This document shows positions 1-7,733 of a stretch of 32,681 nt of DNA, piece after piece; position 1 is the stretch's first letter, and the number at the start of each line of letters is the position of its first letter. The stretch spans positions 1-32,681 of the forward strand of contig QCSL01000025.1 in assembly GCA_003209165.1 (NCBI GenBank). The letters are read 5' to 3'. Both the position numbers and the translations under genes were made by a program. Below the pieces are notes generated by a model. It was not told the origin of the DNA. It made no database searches and saw only the letters and a list, made by a program, of their open reading frames with translations. The DNA comes from Synechococcus sp. AG-670-B23 (GTDB lineage Bacteria; Cyanobacteriota; Cyanobacteriia; PCC-6307; Cyanobiaceae).

Positions 1-143
1 GCGTCGCTGAAAGGGTGAAAACTTCCAACCCCCCCGCTGAATTGAATGAATGGCATGGGTATGGCGGCAACGGTGCGAGGTACAGGTGCACGTCGGCACA
101 GTCGCAATAAGCCTTACGGTGGCGAGTCGGTTGCAGCATGAAA

Positions 144-188
144 GGGAGAAGCGGGCGAGGGAACCCGCTGCATGCATCTACATCTCCC
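144..188. repeat. Nested hairpin repeat, copy 1
   Basis: Outer stem GGGAGA (144-149) with TCTCCC (183-188), inner stem GCGGG (151-155) with CCCGC (164-168). The same nested architecture and much of the same sequence recur at 2368-2408. No T-run follows, so it is not a simple terminator. Function unknown. Confidence 0.5.
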
Positions 189-275
189 AAAGCACTCGCA
201 GAGCTGCTCGGGCCAGCCGAACCACCACAGCAAATCTGAGAAGACCTGGCCATGTAGTAATACTTATAAATTGAT

Positions 276-346
276 ATAGCGGTTAAGGAAGTAAGGCTGC
301 TTTCAGTGCATCTGTTTGGGGTGGGCTGAGGGGCCCGCCTCTTTTT
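276..346 (+). ncRNA. Candidate small RNA
   Basis: An AT-rich promoter-like stretch with TATAAA near 260-270 is followed about 50 bases later by a strong intrinsic terminator at 320-346. No ORF of plausible quality lies between them. This is inference from promoter plus terminator only; the 5' end is approximate. Confidence 0.25.
320..346 (+). terminator. Rho-independent terminator
   Basis: Stem GGTGGGC (320-326) and GCCCGCC (333-339), one G-U pair, loop of six, then TCTTTTT. The 12-mer GGCTGAGGGGCC within it is repeated at 2587-2598, also shortly before a T5 run. Confidence 0.55.
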
Positions 347-480
347 ATGTGAATGTCTCGTCAGCACCGGTTGTAGTTGGTCGGGTGACCGCGGAATCCT
401 TTCTGGTCAGAATCCCTGAAAGCACTCAGCCGATCAAACAGACAGCGGGTTTCACCTGGATTGACGTAGAGCCAGCCAAG

Positions 481-750
481 ACAAGGGTGAGAAAGCTCAT
501 CCGGCTGCTCCTGGAGACCTGGAGCAACGTCATCAAGATCAGCCGGGTGTTTGGTATCAGTTCCTAGGAGGTGGCGTTCATTAACCAGGCCACCAACGAC
601 GACGGCAAACCCTGCTCCGTGTCACCAAGGTCAAGCCCCGCAACACCCGCGGCGGGGTCAAGGAAGAGACTTTTCCACGCTGGCTTGAGGCCATGGCTGT
701 CGACTCCATGCGCGAAGTGAAAGCAGGGCACACAGACCCACTGTCGTAGC
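481..750 (+). pseudogene. Decayed tyrosine integrase fragment (copy 1)
   Basis: Internal fragment of the same integrase family as the intact gene at 8599-9897, and closest to the fragment at 6128-6472, with which it can be aligned base by base over about 200 bp (for example the run encoding ETWSNVIKI versus ETWRNVIKI). It is broken: a TAG stands at 565-567 where the paralogue has TGG, and one base is missing near 612, after which the reading frame continues as LRVTKVKPRNTRGGVKEET up to a stop at 748-750. N- and C-terminal parts are absent. It marks an old integration event next to ssrA. No function is expected. Confidence 0.75.
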
Positions 751-913
751 TGCGCTCGAGCCTCCGCTCATCCAGAGATCGGGGATTGTTTTGTGAGAGC
801 CGAAGTACGGCCCTTAGCAATTTGAGGGGGCTCTGGTCAGTCTGTTCTTGCTGATCAGGGATGACAAAGATCTTCTGGCGACCCAATGTGAGTTCTCGTT
901 GAAGCTTTACTCG

Positions 914-1066
914 ATGTTGCGCATTGGAACTCTGTTGGTTATTGCCGCCACTGCTTTAAGTGGGTGCTCCATCGATATGGAAAAACTTATGGACTGCAAA
1001 GACGCAGAAGGCAACCCCTTGCCGGAATCGGTCTGTAGGAAGGGCTCACCCGAGAAAAGCGATTGA
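914..1066 (+). CDS. Small lipoprotein, 50 aa
   Basis: Start chosen at ATG 914 because it gives a clean lipoprotein signal: Met-Leu-Arg, a hydrophobic run of about 13 residues, then a lipobox LSGC with the lipidated cysteine near residue 17. The mature part is only about 33 residues, acidic at first (SIDMEKLMDCKDAEG) with two further cysteines that could pair. A longer in-frame start at 848 would bury the signal sequence and is less likely. No family recognised; such very short lipoproteins are common in marine Synechococcus islands. Its cargo role is unknown. Confidence 0.55.
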   Translation: MLRIGTLLVIAATALSGCSIDMEKLMDCKDAEGNPLPESVCRKGSPEKSD

Positions 1067-1211
1067 TCACCAGACCTTTAGCGCCACTCCCCTTGACGCC
1101 AAATCGTTGAGGTTCACTGACATGTTGATTCACAACCGGCTGAGGTCCTCACCTTGTGGATTCAGAAATCAGCTCCCCCCCGAAAGGAGGGTTTGTACTT
1201 GGGTTTTATCT

Positions 1212-1292
1212 ATGAAGTGGATACTGCTTTAGGTGCTTGTGGTGATTAGCGTCGGGATCCTGATGGGGACGACGGCGAAGCCGGTGCTGTGA
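1212..1292 (+). pseudogene. Tiny membrane peptide gene with a premature stop
   Basis: Reading from ATG 1212 gives MKWILL, a TAG at 1230-1232, then VLVVISVGILMGTTAKPVL and a TGA at 1290-1292, all in one frame. The two halves together make one hydrophobic signal or membrane segment, so a single base change (for example CAG to TAG) probably broke a 25-residue peptide. A short inverted repeat CCTGAA/TTCAGG follows directly at 1293-1315. Identification as a former gene is inference; no family name can be given. Confidence 0.4.
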
Positions 1293-1883
1293 CCTGAAAA
1301 AGGGGGTTCTTCAGGCCCGCCTCATCCGTCTTTTTTCTTCGGACATCACGCTGAAGGATCCGAAGCCCTGCGGGCCGAAAAGCTGCAGGCTCAGTAGGTG
1401 CGCTGTGGATAACGACGTAATTCCCATTATGAATGGGTTCTTCTGAGCCGAATAGATGTGGGTCGTCCGAGGGCGCTTTTTTTGCGTTGGTAGCTGAATT
1501 TTGTTGATTGCACACCTTGTTTTGCGATGGCGTCCGTCAACATGCGTCAAGCCAGTGCCTTGCACTAAGACAAATGCGATGCGCTCACCGTGTGAGCGAT
1601 CTACCGAAGTCCCCTGCTTTCTTCAGCCTGCCGCTCGTCGCAACGCTGGCGCGGATCATTTGGCCACTGCCATCGCCTCATCTGAAGAGAGCGCAACCCC
1701 TGACAGGGCTAATGCTGTCTTCGGAGTCCCCAAGACCTCCATCCAGTGGTAAGACGTGATCATTGGGCGCTGACAAGAAAACTGGCTTCTCTTCTGACCG
1801 GGAGAAGTCAGTTCAGCGTTATCTGAAGGACTGTTGACCTTGCCGTACGACGAGAGGTAGTACAGAAGTACTTGAGCGAAGCT
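1293..1883. other. Stretch without a supported gene
   Basis: Contains the inverted repeat CCTGAA (1293-1298)/TTCAGG (1310-1315) and a coding-like remnant on the plus strand ending GSEALRAEKLQAQ at a TAG (1395-1397). The longer open frames here have no protein-like composition or start signal. I see nothing else. Confidence 0.4.
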
Positions 1884-2129
1884 ATGTCGGTTGATGGTGC
1901 GAGCGGCCTCAAAGCGCCCAAGGCGGATGCGGTGTTCCTGCACGTCCAAGCAGGCATGTCCGTGATTATTGAAGAGGGCGGTGAATGGCGCATGGCCGAC
2001 GTGATCTGGGTCGATGGTGGGGCCAGAAACCCCAAGATCCCCACCCTCTTTCAAGTTGCAGACGTTGATACGGGGGTTATCAACTGGGTCAATGCCGACC
2101 TTGTGAACCACATCGTTCCAAGGGTCTAA
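1884..2129 (+). CDS. DUF3104-type small protein, 81 aa
   Basis: Start taken at ATG 1884; a TTG at 1872 is possible but adds only four residues. After a short variable N-terminus the protein runs FLHVQAGMSVIIEEGGEWRM, then a tryptophan-rich strand region ADVIWVDGGARNPKIPTLF and a closing segment DTGVINWVNADLVNHIVPRV. This order matches my memory of DUF3104, a family known almost only from marine Synechococcus and of unknown function. It has no signal peptide or membrane segment and is probably a small beta-rich cytosolic protein. It is intact although surrounded by decayed genes, which suggests selection or recent arrival. Confidence 0.75.
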   Translation: MSVDGASGLKAPKADAVFLHVQAGMSVIIEEGGEWRMADVIWVDGGARNPKIPTLFQVADVDTGVINWVNADLVNHIVPRV

Positions 2130-2195
2130 CGGACATCCGTACCTCTGCCACCTGTGCACGATTTTTAGGATCCACAAGTCTTTTTTCAGTCCTGA

Positions 2196-2357
2196 ATGGA
2201 TCAAGCCGAAATCGACAACTGGAAGACCATCGCCGAAAGCATGGAAGCCAAGAGCGACACAGAAAGCTGGTTTTACTGTCGCGCTCGCGCCATTGCCGAT
2301 GGCCAGCCAGACCCAATGCCCAACATGTCAGAACTCATGGGAAGGAGTGCTTCCTAA
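2196..2357 (+). CDS. Small hypothetical protein, 53 aa
   Basis: ATG 2196 to TAA 2357. The product begins MDQAEIDNWKTIAESMEA and continues through SWFYCRARAIADGQPDPMP, a soluble, mildly acidic, probably helical peptide. Composition and codon use are protein-like and no stop interrupts it. It starts 66 bases after the DUF3104 gene on the same strand, so the two may be cotranscribed. The nested-hairpin repeat copy 2 begins only 11 bases after its stop. I do not recognise a family and assign no function. Confidence 0.55.
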   Translation: MDQAEIDNWKTIAESMEAKSDTESWFYCRARAIADGQPDPMPNMSELMGRSAS

Positions 2358-2367
2358 CGAAATGAGT

Positions 2368-2408
2368 GGGAGATGCGGGCGAGATAACCCGCGAACATTC
2401 CGTCTCCC
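2368..2408. repeat. Nested hairpin repeat, copy 2
   Basis: Outer stem GGGAGA (2368-2373)/TCTCCC (2403-2408), inner stem GCGGG (2375-2379)/CCCGC (2388-2392) with loop CGAGATAA. Same layout as 144-188. Possible 3' UTR element of the gene at 2196-2357. A partial relative, GGCGAGATAAGCC, occurs near 3039. Confidence 0.5.
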
Positions 2409-2586
2409 AACGCGTTAGCTGTGGTGCTCGCACCATGTGAATAGTCACCTAGATCCGAACAGTCCCCACCAATGACCACTAAGGCTTAATACCTAATTTG
2501 TGTTCAAAGGGTTACACATGGGGACCTGCCACGCCAATGTCGAGGGGAAGGCTGTGGTGCCTTCATTGCGTCAAGCATGGGTGTAT

Positions 2587-2609
2587 GGCTGAGGGGCCTA
2601 CTCCTTTTT
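2587..2609 (+). terminator. Weak terminator-like repeat
   Basis: Second copy of the 12-mer GGCTGAGGGGCC (2587-2598) with TTTTT at 2605-2609. The stem is short (GGC/GCC). It lies 19 bases before the ATG at 2629. Confidence 0.3.
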
Positions 2610-2628
2610 CAACGCTGAGGTCACCTGA

Positions 2629-2802
2629 ATGGACTCCACTCAGAGACTTGTAGAAAAGCTCGTCGAGAGAAGGATCAAGAACACTGGAGAGTCTCAAGCG
2701 GCGGCCACCTCAAACGTGATGGCTGCTTTCGAGAAGCTCAAGAAAAACGAGACCCGAGGCTCATCAGACTTTGCACCCACCTCGCAGGGGGAGATTGGGT
2801 GA
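2629..2802 (+). CDS. Small hypothetical protein, 57 aa
   Basis: ATG 2629 to TGA 2802. The product begins MDSTQRLVEKLVERRIKN and carries a lysine- and glutamate-rich helical centre (VMAAFEKLKKNETRG). It is charged, has no hydrophobic segment, and is probably a small soluble helical protein. The start context CTGAATGGA is identical to that of the gene at 2196, hinting at shared origin of the upstream sequences. No family recognised. Open reading and composition support a real gene, but only moderately. Confidence 0.45.
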   Translation: MDSTQRLVEKLVERRIKNTGESQAAATSNVMAAFEKLKKNETRGSSDFAPTSQGEIG

Positions 2803-2835
2803 GCTTCTGGGGCAGGTTAAGGCCATCATTTAGTC

Positions 2836-3027
2836 ACGGCAAAGAAGTCCAAGAAGTAGAAGAAAGCGAAGGAGACCTGCTCCGTCCTGCTTTGGTAGAA
2901 GACGTACATCAAGCGGATCAGACAACGCTTTGGCTTTAGCAAGTACCAAGTGCTCTGGATCACTTTTGGCAAAGGCTTGCTGATCGGCTACGTCCTTGCA
3001 TTCCTGCTTCACAGTCTTCGGAGCTGA
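2836..3027 (+). pseudogene. Broken small membrane protein gene
   Basis: One frame from 2836 to a TGA at 3025-3027 reads as a lysine-rich N-terminus (AKKSKK), then KTYIKRIRQRFGFSKYQVLW and a membrane segment FGKGLLIGYVLAFLLHSL. Three lesions lie in that frame: the expected start codon is ACG at 2836, and TAG stops stand at 2857-2859 and 2896-2898. The frame is otherwise undisturbed, so decay by point mutation is likely and recent. If intact it would be a basic protein of about 63 residues with one C-terminal transmembrane helix. Family unknown. Confidence 0.5.
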
Positions 3028-3567
3028 TAGCGCCTAGGCGAGATAAGCCCAAGAGTTGCACCTAGTCATCAACCCCTAGTGGCCTGATCACAGCTTGGTC
3101 ATATTGGTGTATCAACTTAATGTCGGAGAGAAGAGCTCAGCCCCTGGGACGGAAACCACCAGGGGGCTTTCGTGCCGCAGCGGAGGGGAGGCTTACGGCT
3201 ATCTCCTTCTCCCTGACTACTGGCCCAGCTTGATGTACTGAGATTGAGAGCTAACCCCAAGGTATAAGTTAATCACGCCATTCCTGACGAGACTTAGTGT
3301 GAATTGCGTCAGGTATTGGAGGCTGAATTGATGGGTTTTTGGGATGATTTAAGCAGTACATAACCCTGTCAATGCAGGGGATTTGAGTGCGTAAGCTGCT
3401 TTAAGCTTGGTTTCTAGTTCATACGCACATTGAAAAGAAAGTCATCATGGAACACCCCTGACAGAGGTAAGTGAGCCGCAACACAGGTGCCACCAGCCGC
3501 ACCTGCCATTTTTTCTCTAGTAATGCTATTGGTCCAGATTGCATTGATTGAATTTCCCCTGCGGTAA
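3028..3567. other. Stretch without a supported gene
   Basis: Holds a terminator-like hairpin at 3139-3171, an isolated ten-codon ORF at about 3331 (MGFWDDLSST, possibly the severed start of a gene) and a small inverted repeat CCCTG/CAGGG near 3364-3380. Nothing else is supported. Confidence 0.4.
3139..3171 (+). terminator. Terminator-like hairpin
   Basis: AGCCCCTGG (3139-3147) pairs with CCAGGGGGCT (3159-3168) with one bulged G and an 11-base loop, followed by a short TTT. No gene directly upstream, so it may end a lost gene or a small RNA. Confidence 0.4.
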
Positions 3568-3945
3568 TCGCAAGCCCAGCTTCTTGGGCAATCGCAAGAG
3601 CCGCCAGACGGCACCATTGTGAAGTGGGATCTCAAGTCGCATTGGCAAGGGGGAACGCTTGAGCTTCCAGAAACCATTTATGGCAAGTACTTTGGTCAGT
3701 GGTTGCGACGTCAACCTCAGTCGAAGGCACTGCAGCAGAGGTACGAAGATAAAAGCGAGTATCTGAAGCTTTATCCCTTCCGTGACTCATTCAACGTTCG
3801 CTGCACCCGTAAGGGCATTAATGATGCGTGTGCCTAAGTTGTGAGGGCACGTTCCACGGAGGTTCACCGACTCGCTTACCGCACCAGCAATCAGGAAGAC
3901 ATCGATGCGTCCTTTACACGAGCGGAGGCGAGCTCATGGCTTCAA
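3568..3945 (+). pseudogene. Decayed integrase, C-terminal part (copy 2)
   Basis: The plus frame encodes YGKYFGQWLRRQP, then LYPFRDSFNVRC and, after a TAA at 3835-3837, VHRLAYRTSNQEDIDASFTRA. These line up with GKFLRRQP, KPYAFRDSFTHRC and VHRASYITTGVETMLDAFERA of the intact integrase at 8599-9897, including the box II arginine and the catalytic tyrosine region. The stop falls between box II and the tyrosine, and the part around the glycine-histidine motif is eroded. The N-terminal two thirds are missing. It may be the severed tail of copy 1 (481-750) or a separate event. Confidence 0.75.
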
Positions 3946-4162
3946 CCAGCTGAAGTTAGCAATAGAGATGGCGGGAAGTGCATCATCTTTCCTGCTGCCA
4001 GTCCGGCGAGAAGAGCGAATATCGCCAGCCATCCCAACGGGCTCTAACCGAGCAGTCGCTCTGTTGATTTGGTCAGAACAGGCAATCTATTGAGTCAACT
4101 ATCAGGAATAAGATTCAAATCCTTGTGATTATTATTTGATCATATGGAGTCATTAGGCCCTT

Positions 4163-4224
4163 AAGATTCATTAAGAATGCTTTTAATGCAAAGATGAATC
4201 TTGCTAGTTTCATAAATTATGAAA
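4163..4224. promoter_or_regulatory. Palindrome cluster upstream of the RTX protease gene
   Basis: Two perfect inverted repeats in the AT-rich leader: AAGATTCAT (4163-4171)/ATGAATCTT (4194-4202), and the near-continuous palindrome TTTCATAA-A-TTATGAAA (4208-4224), which ends 7 bases before the ATG. A further pair CATTAA (4169-4174)/TTAATG (4183-4188) lies inside the first. They could be operators or alternative RNA hairpins; no Shine-Dalgarno sequence is visible. Confidence 0.4.
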
Positions 4225-4231
4225 TTTAATT

Positions 4232-5326
4232 ATGTCTATTGATAGCGGATTAGTTACTAATTGGTCAACCAACCAAATAAATCAAGTCTTGAATTTTCAG
4301 GTTCAAGCTGATAATGAAACTGTTTATTGGAATATGCCCACCTACACGCCTCCTTCGGGCTACGAGGATTATAGGAATATAATTACAAGCACTATTGCAA
4401 GAATTGACGCGTTGATAGACCTAGATTTTGTATATACAAACGATTTCTCGCAATCAGTTCTTGATATTTATACAACGACAAGAAGTGCCGGAGATCCATT
4501 GGGCCTTTTCTCTCCAAGGATAACCTTTGCAAACATTAATAACTATATAGATCCATCAGAAACAAGCCAGTCAAATACAAATACTTTTGTGCACGAACTT
4601 GGGCATTATCTCGGGCTTGATGATATTGGCTATGATAATCGATATGATCAGGTCGATTCGCTAATGTCTTACAATACCTCGTCCCTTTTCCCAGGTGGCT
4701 ATAGGACATGGTATTCAGCCAATGATTTGGACCTTTTCTTTGATATTTGGGGCTTGGAGGATGATGAAAATTATAACGAAGTAGAGGGCGATTCTTCTGA
4801 TAACTCACTTATTGGATCACCTTCTACGCATGATTTTTTGGTTGCGTATGACGGAAACGACTTTCTTCGAGGAAAACTAGGAAAGGATAAATTGTTTGGT
4901 GGTGCCGGTAACGACGTGTTAAAAGCAGGAAACGGACGCGATGTGCTTACAGGAGGCGAAGGTAGCGATTCACTTTACGGCGGCTTTGGTCTTAATACTT
5001 TTGCAGAATCTCTTGATGGAGAAATAGATTCGCTATATATAAAGAGTGACCAATGGGCCAATAATTGGTTCTACGACAAAGCCGGGAATAGCCCAAACGG
5101 TGAGAAGGCTGATAAAATTGAAATACTTGATGCAATTGACAAAATTTATATTCAGGGCGTCGAGACAGGAACCCTTAGTTTTCAAAATGTGTCTCATTCT
5201 AGCAATTTGGGCGAGACTCTTGATGGAATTGGAATCTTCGCATCAGGCTATTTGGAGGCGGTTTATGTTGGTGGTAATTTGAGCATCGCTCAATTAAATT
5301 CGATGACCCAAGGGATACTGTATTGA
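4232..5326 (+). CDS. Secreted RTX zinc metalloprotease, 364 aa
   Basis: The N-terminal half is a metzincin-like peptidase: HELGHYLGLDD at residues 121-131 provides the zinc histidines 121 and 125 and catalytic Glu122, with Asp131 where serralysins have a third histidine (a snapalysin-like HExxHxxGxxD). A Met-turn SLMSY follows (Met145). Residues about 222-254 hold glycine/aspartate RTX calcium-binding nonapeptides (GGAGNDVL, GGEGSDSL). The C-terminal 110 residues are typical of proteins exported by type I secretion; there is no N-terminal signal peptide. Likely role is degradation of extracellular protein, but the substrate is unknown. No secretion genes lie nearby. The gene is markedly more AT-rich than its neighbours, which suggests horizontal transfer. 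Confidence 0.85.
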   Translation: MSIDSGLVTNWSTNQINQVLNFQVQADNETVYWNMPTYTPPSGYEDYRNIITSTIARIDALIDLDFVYTNDFSQSVLDIYTTTRSAGDPLGLFSPRITFANINNYIDPSETSQSNTNTFVHELGHYLGLDDIGYDNRYDQVDSLMSYNTSSLFPGGYRTWYSANDLDLFFDIWGLEDDENYNEVEGDSSDNSLIGSPSTHDFLVAYDGNDFLRGKLGKDKLFGGAGNDVLKAGNGRDVLTGGEGSDSLYGGFGLNTFAESLDGEIDSLYIKSDQWANNWFYDKAGNSPNGEKADKIEILDAIDKIYIQGVETGTLSFQNVSHSSNLGETLDGIGIFASGYLEAVYVGGNLSIAQLNSMTQGILY

Positions 5327-5415
5327 CCATGACAGCAGCTCCTGCCGGTCGATACCGCTCTAGTCGATGCCGTACTTGATCTGCGCCCACGCCTTCCTTA
5401 GCAGCCGGTACCCCT

Positions 5416-5580
5416 ATGATGTTGAAATTCAACCATGTTGATCTCATAAAAGCTGAGACAAAGAGTGTTGGGTTCACCGGCCAGGATCATTCCCTGAAGG
5501 TGATCGACTCGCACGGCAGTGGCTTCGGCGTTGGCTTTTGCCATGGCAATCAGGTTCCCTATACAACAGGTGGGCAATAA
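5416..5580 (+). CDS. Possible small protein, 54 aa
   Basis: ATG 5416 (a second ATG follows at once) to TAA 5580. The product reads MMLKFNHVDLIKAE and later SHGSGFGVGFCHGNQVPY, with a glycine/histidine-rich C-terminal half. No Shine-Dalgarno sequence, family or membrane segment is visible. It lies in a decayed region and may be a fragment of a longer gene. Kept with low confidence because the frame is uninterrupted and composition is plausible. Confidence 0.25.
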   Translation: MMLKFNHVDLIKAETKSVGFTGQDHSLKVIDSHGSGFGVGFCHGNQVPYTTGGQ

Positions 5581-5703
5581 GTTCGCGGTGGGTGAGCAGC
5601 AATATCCCGTCGAACAACGCCAAAACGTCTGTCAATGCGTCCGTGTATGGCCGGTGAGTGGAAGCAAGAACTCTTCAGACCTTCGCGATGTCGGCGGAGA
5701 TCA

Positions 5704-5994
5704 TTAATCCAGCAGCGCGGTGAGCTGAATAAGAAGTTCATCAGCGGCGGTCTGCTCCTCGAGCTTTAAACCGACGAGGTTCTGGATGTCGGCACCGATG
5801 GCATCCGAGCGGTATACCAGCTCCGCACAGTGCGCGGTGATCTGATCCCGGTAGCTCTGCTTCCGCATCAGACCCGGCAGCTCCTCCGACCACATCCAAG
5901 TGATGTAGTTCTGGCTGGGACCGATGCGGCTCTGGTCAGAGTCGCGATCCCGGAAGTTCAGAAAGTAATCCAGCGAGCGCGAATAGACGCGGGG
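5704..5994 (-). pseudogene. Broken relative of the 15109-15456 operon protein
   Basis: The minus frame is open from 5994 to the stop at 5704 and encodes DYFLNFRDRD, ITWMWSEELP and YRDQITAHCAEL before a helical tail ending LLIQLTALLD. The core YRDQITAHCAEL matches YRDQLTAHVAEL of the small protein encoded at 15109-15456 in the live element, and the spacing to the C-terminus is similar. A TAG precedes the open frame at 5995-5997 with no normal start codon after it before ATG 5895, so the 5' end is probably frameshifted or lost. It ties this decayed region to the same family of elements. Function unknown. Confidence 0.6.
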
Positions 5995-6127
5995 CTAAAG
6001 ACGAAGCCAGCTGAGCTGGGGGTGGCATTTGGCGACTCTCATGACCGGTACCCCTTCTGCCAAGAGGGCATCGCATGGCACACCTCACGGTTCAGCCACG
6101 CAGATAGCAAGCCGAAAGAAGGCTGTC

Positions 6128-6472
6128 CTGACCTACACAGAGGAGCTGGAGCTGATCCGAGTGCTCCCGGAGACCTGGCGCAACGTCATCAAGATCTGCC
6201 GGGTGTTTGGTGTCCGCTCCTGGGAGGTGGCGTTCATCTCTATTGCCACCAACGACGACGGCGAACCCCAGCTCCGCGTCACCAAGGGCAAGACGTACAA
6301 CACCAGCGGGGGAGTGAAAGAAGAAACCGATCCCCGCTGACTGGAGGCCGTGGCGGTCGACGGCACCACCTTTGACCTGGTGGCGGGATGGAATCAGCTC
6401 AAGCTGCCACCCACCGTTTCCGGAAAGACCCTCGGGGCCGTCCTGCGGCGTCTCCCAAGCCTCAATTGCGTT
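6128..6472 (+). pseudogene. Decayed integrase fragment (copy 3)
   Basis: Encodes ELELIRVLPETWRNVIKICR, VRSWEVAFISIATNDDGEP and LRVTKGKTYNTSGGVKEETD, then a TGA at 6338-6340 followed in the same frame by LEAVAVDGTTFDLVAGWNQL and LGAVLRRLP. Copy 1 has TGG at the position of this TGA, so it is a nonsense mutation. The fragment corresponds to residues from about 248 to 358 of the intact integrase (ELIQAIEQ to KFLRRQP). The N-terminal region and the catalytic C-terminus are missing; an unrelated minus-strand remnant abuts its 3' end. Confidence 0.75.
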
Positions 6473-6654
6473 GTGCCTGAGCATCCGGCGCCAAGTCATC
6501 TGCGCAGGCGGGCGGGGTGGAACGTAGTGATAAGTCCTGATGGCGACCCACTGCGCATGCACCGTCGCCGTGTCGGGCTTGAAGTGACAGAGCTTCTGCT
6601 ACTGCTGCTCGGAGTACAGCCACCCTTCAACGGATTTAGTCCAGGTGCTTAGCC
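6470..6654 (-). pseudogene. Gene remnant on the minus strand
   Basis: From 6654 down to about 6470 one frame encodes TWTKSVEGWLYSEQQ, a TAG at 6601-6599, then QKLCHFKPDTATVHAQWVAI and RTYHYVPPRPPAQMTWRRML. The aromatic-rich, protein-like text on both sides of the stop argues for a former gene rather than a chance ORF. Both ends are lost: a TAA bounds it upstream and the integrase fragment replaces it downstream. I do not recognise the family. Confidence 0.45.
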
Positions 6655-6754
6655 CGCAGCCTTAATGGCCGGTTTTCACCCTGTTTTGACCTGTAACAAG
6701 AGCTACAAAAGCTTGGGTTTTGTCTTAGACCTAAGTCAGATACAAGAAGGAAAG

Positions 6755-6856
6755 ATGCTGAACGAAATGATTCTCACCACGACACTTTGTTTGACCATTG
6801 TTGGAGCTATGGCTCTCTTCTATGGCGAGATGAAGCTGCTTAAAAACAGCCACTAG
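6755..6856 (+). CDS. Tiny single-helix membrane protein, 33 aa
   Basis: ATG 6755 is preceded by AGAAGGAAAG, a good Shine-Dalgarno sequence at proper spacing, which decides the start over the longer frame from 6665. The product MLNEMILTTTLCLTIVGAMA continues ALFYGEMKLLKNSH: one transmembrane helix of about 20 residues and a short basic tail. Peptides of this size often associate with photosynthetic or transport complexes in cyanobacteria, but nothing here indicates a partner. No family recognised. Confidence 0.45.
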   Translation: MLNEMILTTTLCLTIVGAMALFYGEMKLLKNSH

Positions 6857-7559
6857 TCCGTCAGCAATATCGATCCAGGCCAGCAACTCCTTGATGTTTG
6901 GCCCTGCCCTAGTGGCTAATGCAACCAGGCAGCACCCTCCAGGGCCTAACGGCTCCTGAGGGAGGGGGGCTACTGAGACCGCGAGAAGAACTTTGTCCTT
7001 CCCGAGCGATGCGATATCGGTGCTCACACGTTCGCTTTGTTACTTAGCTTCTCGGCGAACGCACCAACTTTCTTCGGAATTCCCTTCAACAGAACGGTGT
7101 CTCCCGCGATCGCTCACGCAGGAGACAGGGGTTCTGCCAACACTCGGATCGCTCTTCCGAGGTCGTCGCGTGTGGAAGAACTCCCCATTTCCGCGTCTAG
7201 CAAATATGGGGCCAAGCAGCCTGTCGCGCAACATCTATTTTGGTCATTTTTTGATTCCAAAAAATCTCCCGTGAAGTCCTGTGCATCTGGTATGAGACGG
7301 CATGGACCGCTGGACTCTCATCCGCCAGATCATTGTTGAGGACTGACTTCTTGAGAGGTCGGATGATGTAGGTCATCACCTCTAGTCAAACCTCGACTAC
7401 TCAGCCTTTGCTGGAAGAGACAGCTTGTAGATGTTCACTGCTACAAGAGCTACACCGAAGCTGCAGAAGAAGACAATCAGGTCTTGTGAAGAGATGGACA
7501 TAACGCCTAGCCGGCTTTGGTTATTAAGGAATATAACGAGATTGGTGTATGGTTGTCGC
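6857..7559. other. Stretch without a supported gene
   Basis: About 700 bases in which the open frames lack starts, ribosome sites or protein-like composition. It contains the perfect inverted repeat at 7246-7265 and a weaker one, CCCCAT/ATGGGG, near 7182-7211. Probably decayed element sequence. Confidence 0.4.
7246..7265. repeat. Perfect 8-bp inverted repeat
   Basis: ATTTTTTG (7246-7253), loop ATTC, CAAAAAAT (7258-7265). Operator-like or a weak hairpin; no gene starts close by. Confidence 0.35.
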
Positions 7560-7721
7560 ATGAGCCAATCCACGAGTGAGTTTCCTGTCTTTGGCGGTTG
7601 CGAGTCAGGCCAAAGGAAGCGCTACTTAAAATCATTGGAGCAAGACCTAGCATCAGAGCTTGGACCCGACTGGCGAGAAAAAATCGCCAACAGCTTTGAG
7701 GTTTATGTCTTAGTGGATTAG
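7560..7721 (+). CDS. Small hypothetical protein, 53 aa
   Basis: ATG 7560 to TAG 7721. The product starts MSQSTSEFPVFGGCESGQRK and continues RYLKSLEQDLASELGPDWRE, ending NSFEVYVLVD. It is soluble, charged and predicted helical, with protein-like composition. It faces the truncated integrase at 7734-8373, and the integrase similarity stops about 13 bases beyond this gene, so sequence carrying this ORF probably replaced the integrase 3' half. Family unknown. Confidence 0.4.
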   Translation: MSQSTSEFPVFGGCESGQRKRYLKSLEQDLASELGPDWREKIANSFEVYVLVD

Positions 7722-7733
7722 TGAGGCAAATGG

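Noticed and set aside
822-860. Possible third att copy (TTGAGGGGGCTC)
   Set aside because: Only the first ten or so bases resemble the att repeat; the rest does not match, so chance is likely.
1656-2204. 182-aa minus-strand ORF
   Set aside because: It is the antisense shadow of the DUF3104 gene and its upstream region, without protein-like composition or start signal.
6092-6469. Continuation of the minus-strand ORF from 6562
   Set aside because: Beyond about 6470 it is antisense to the integrase fragment and loses protein-like text.
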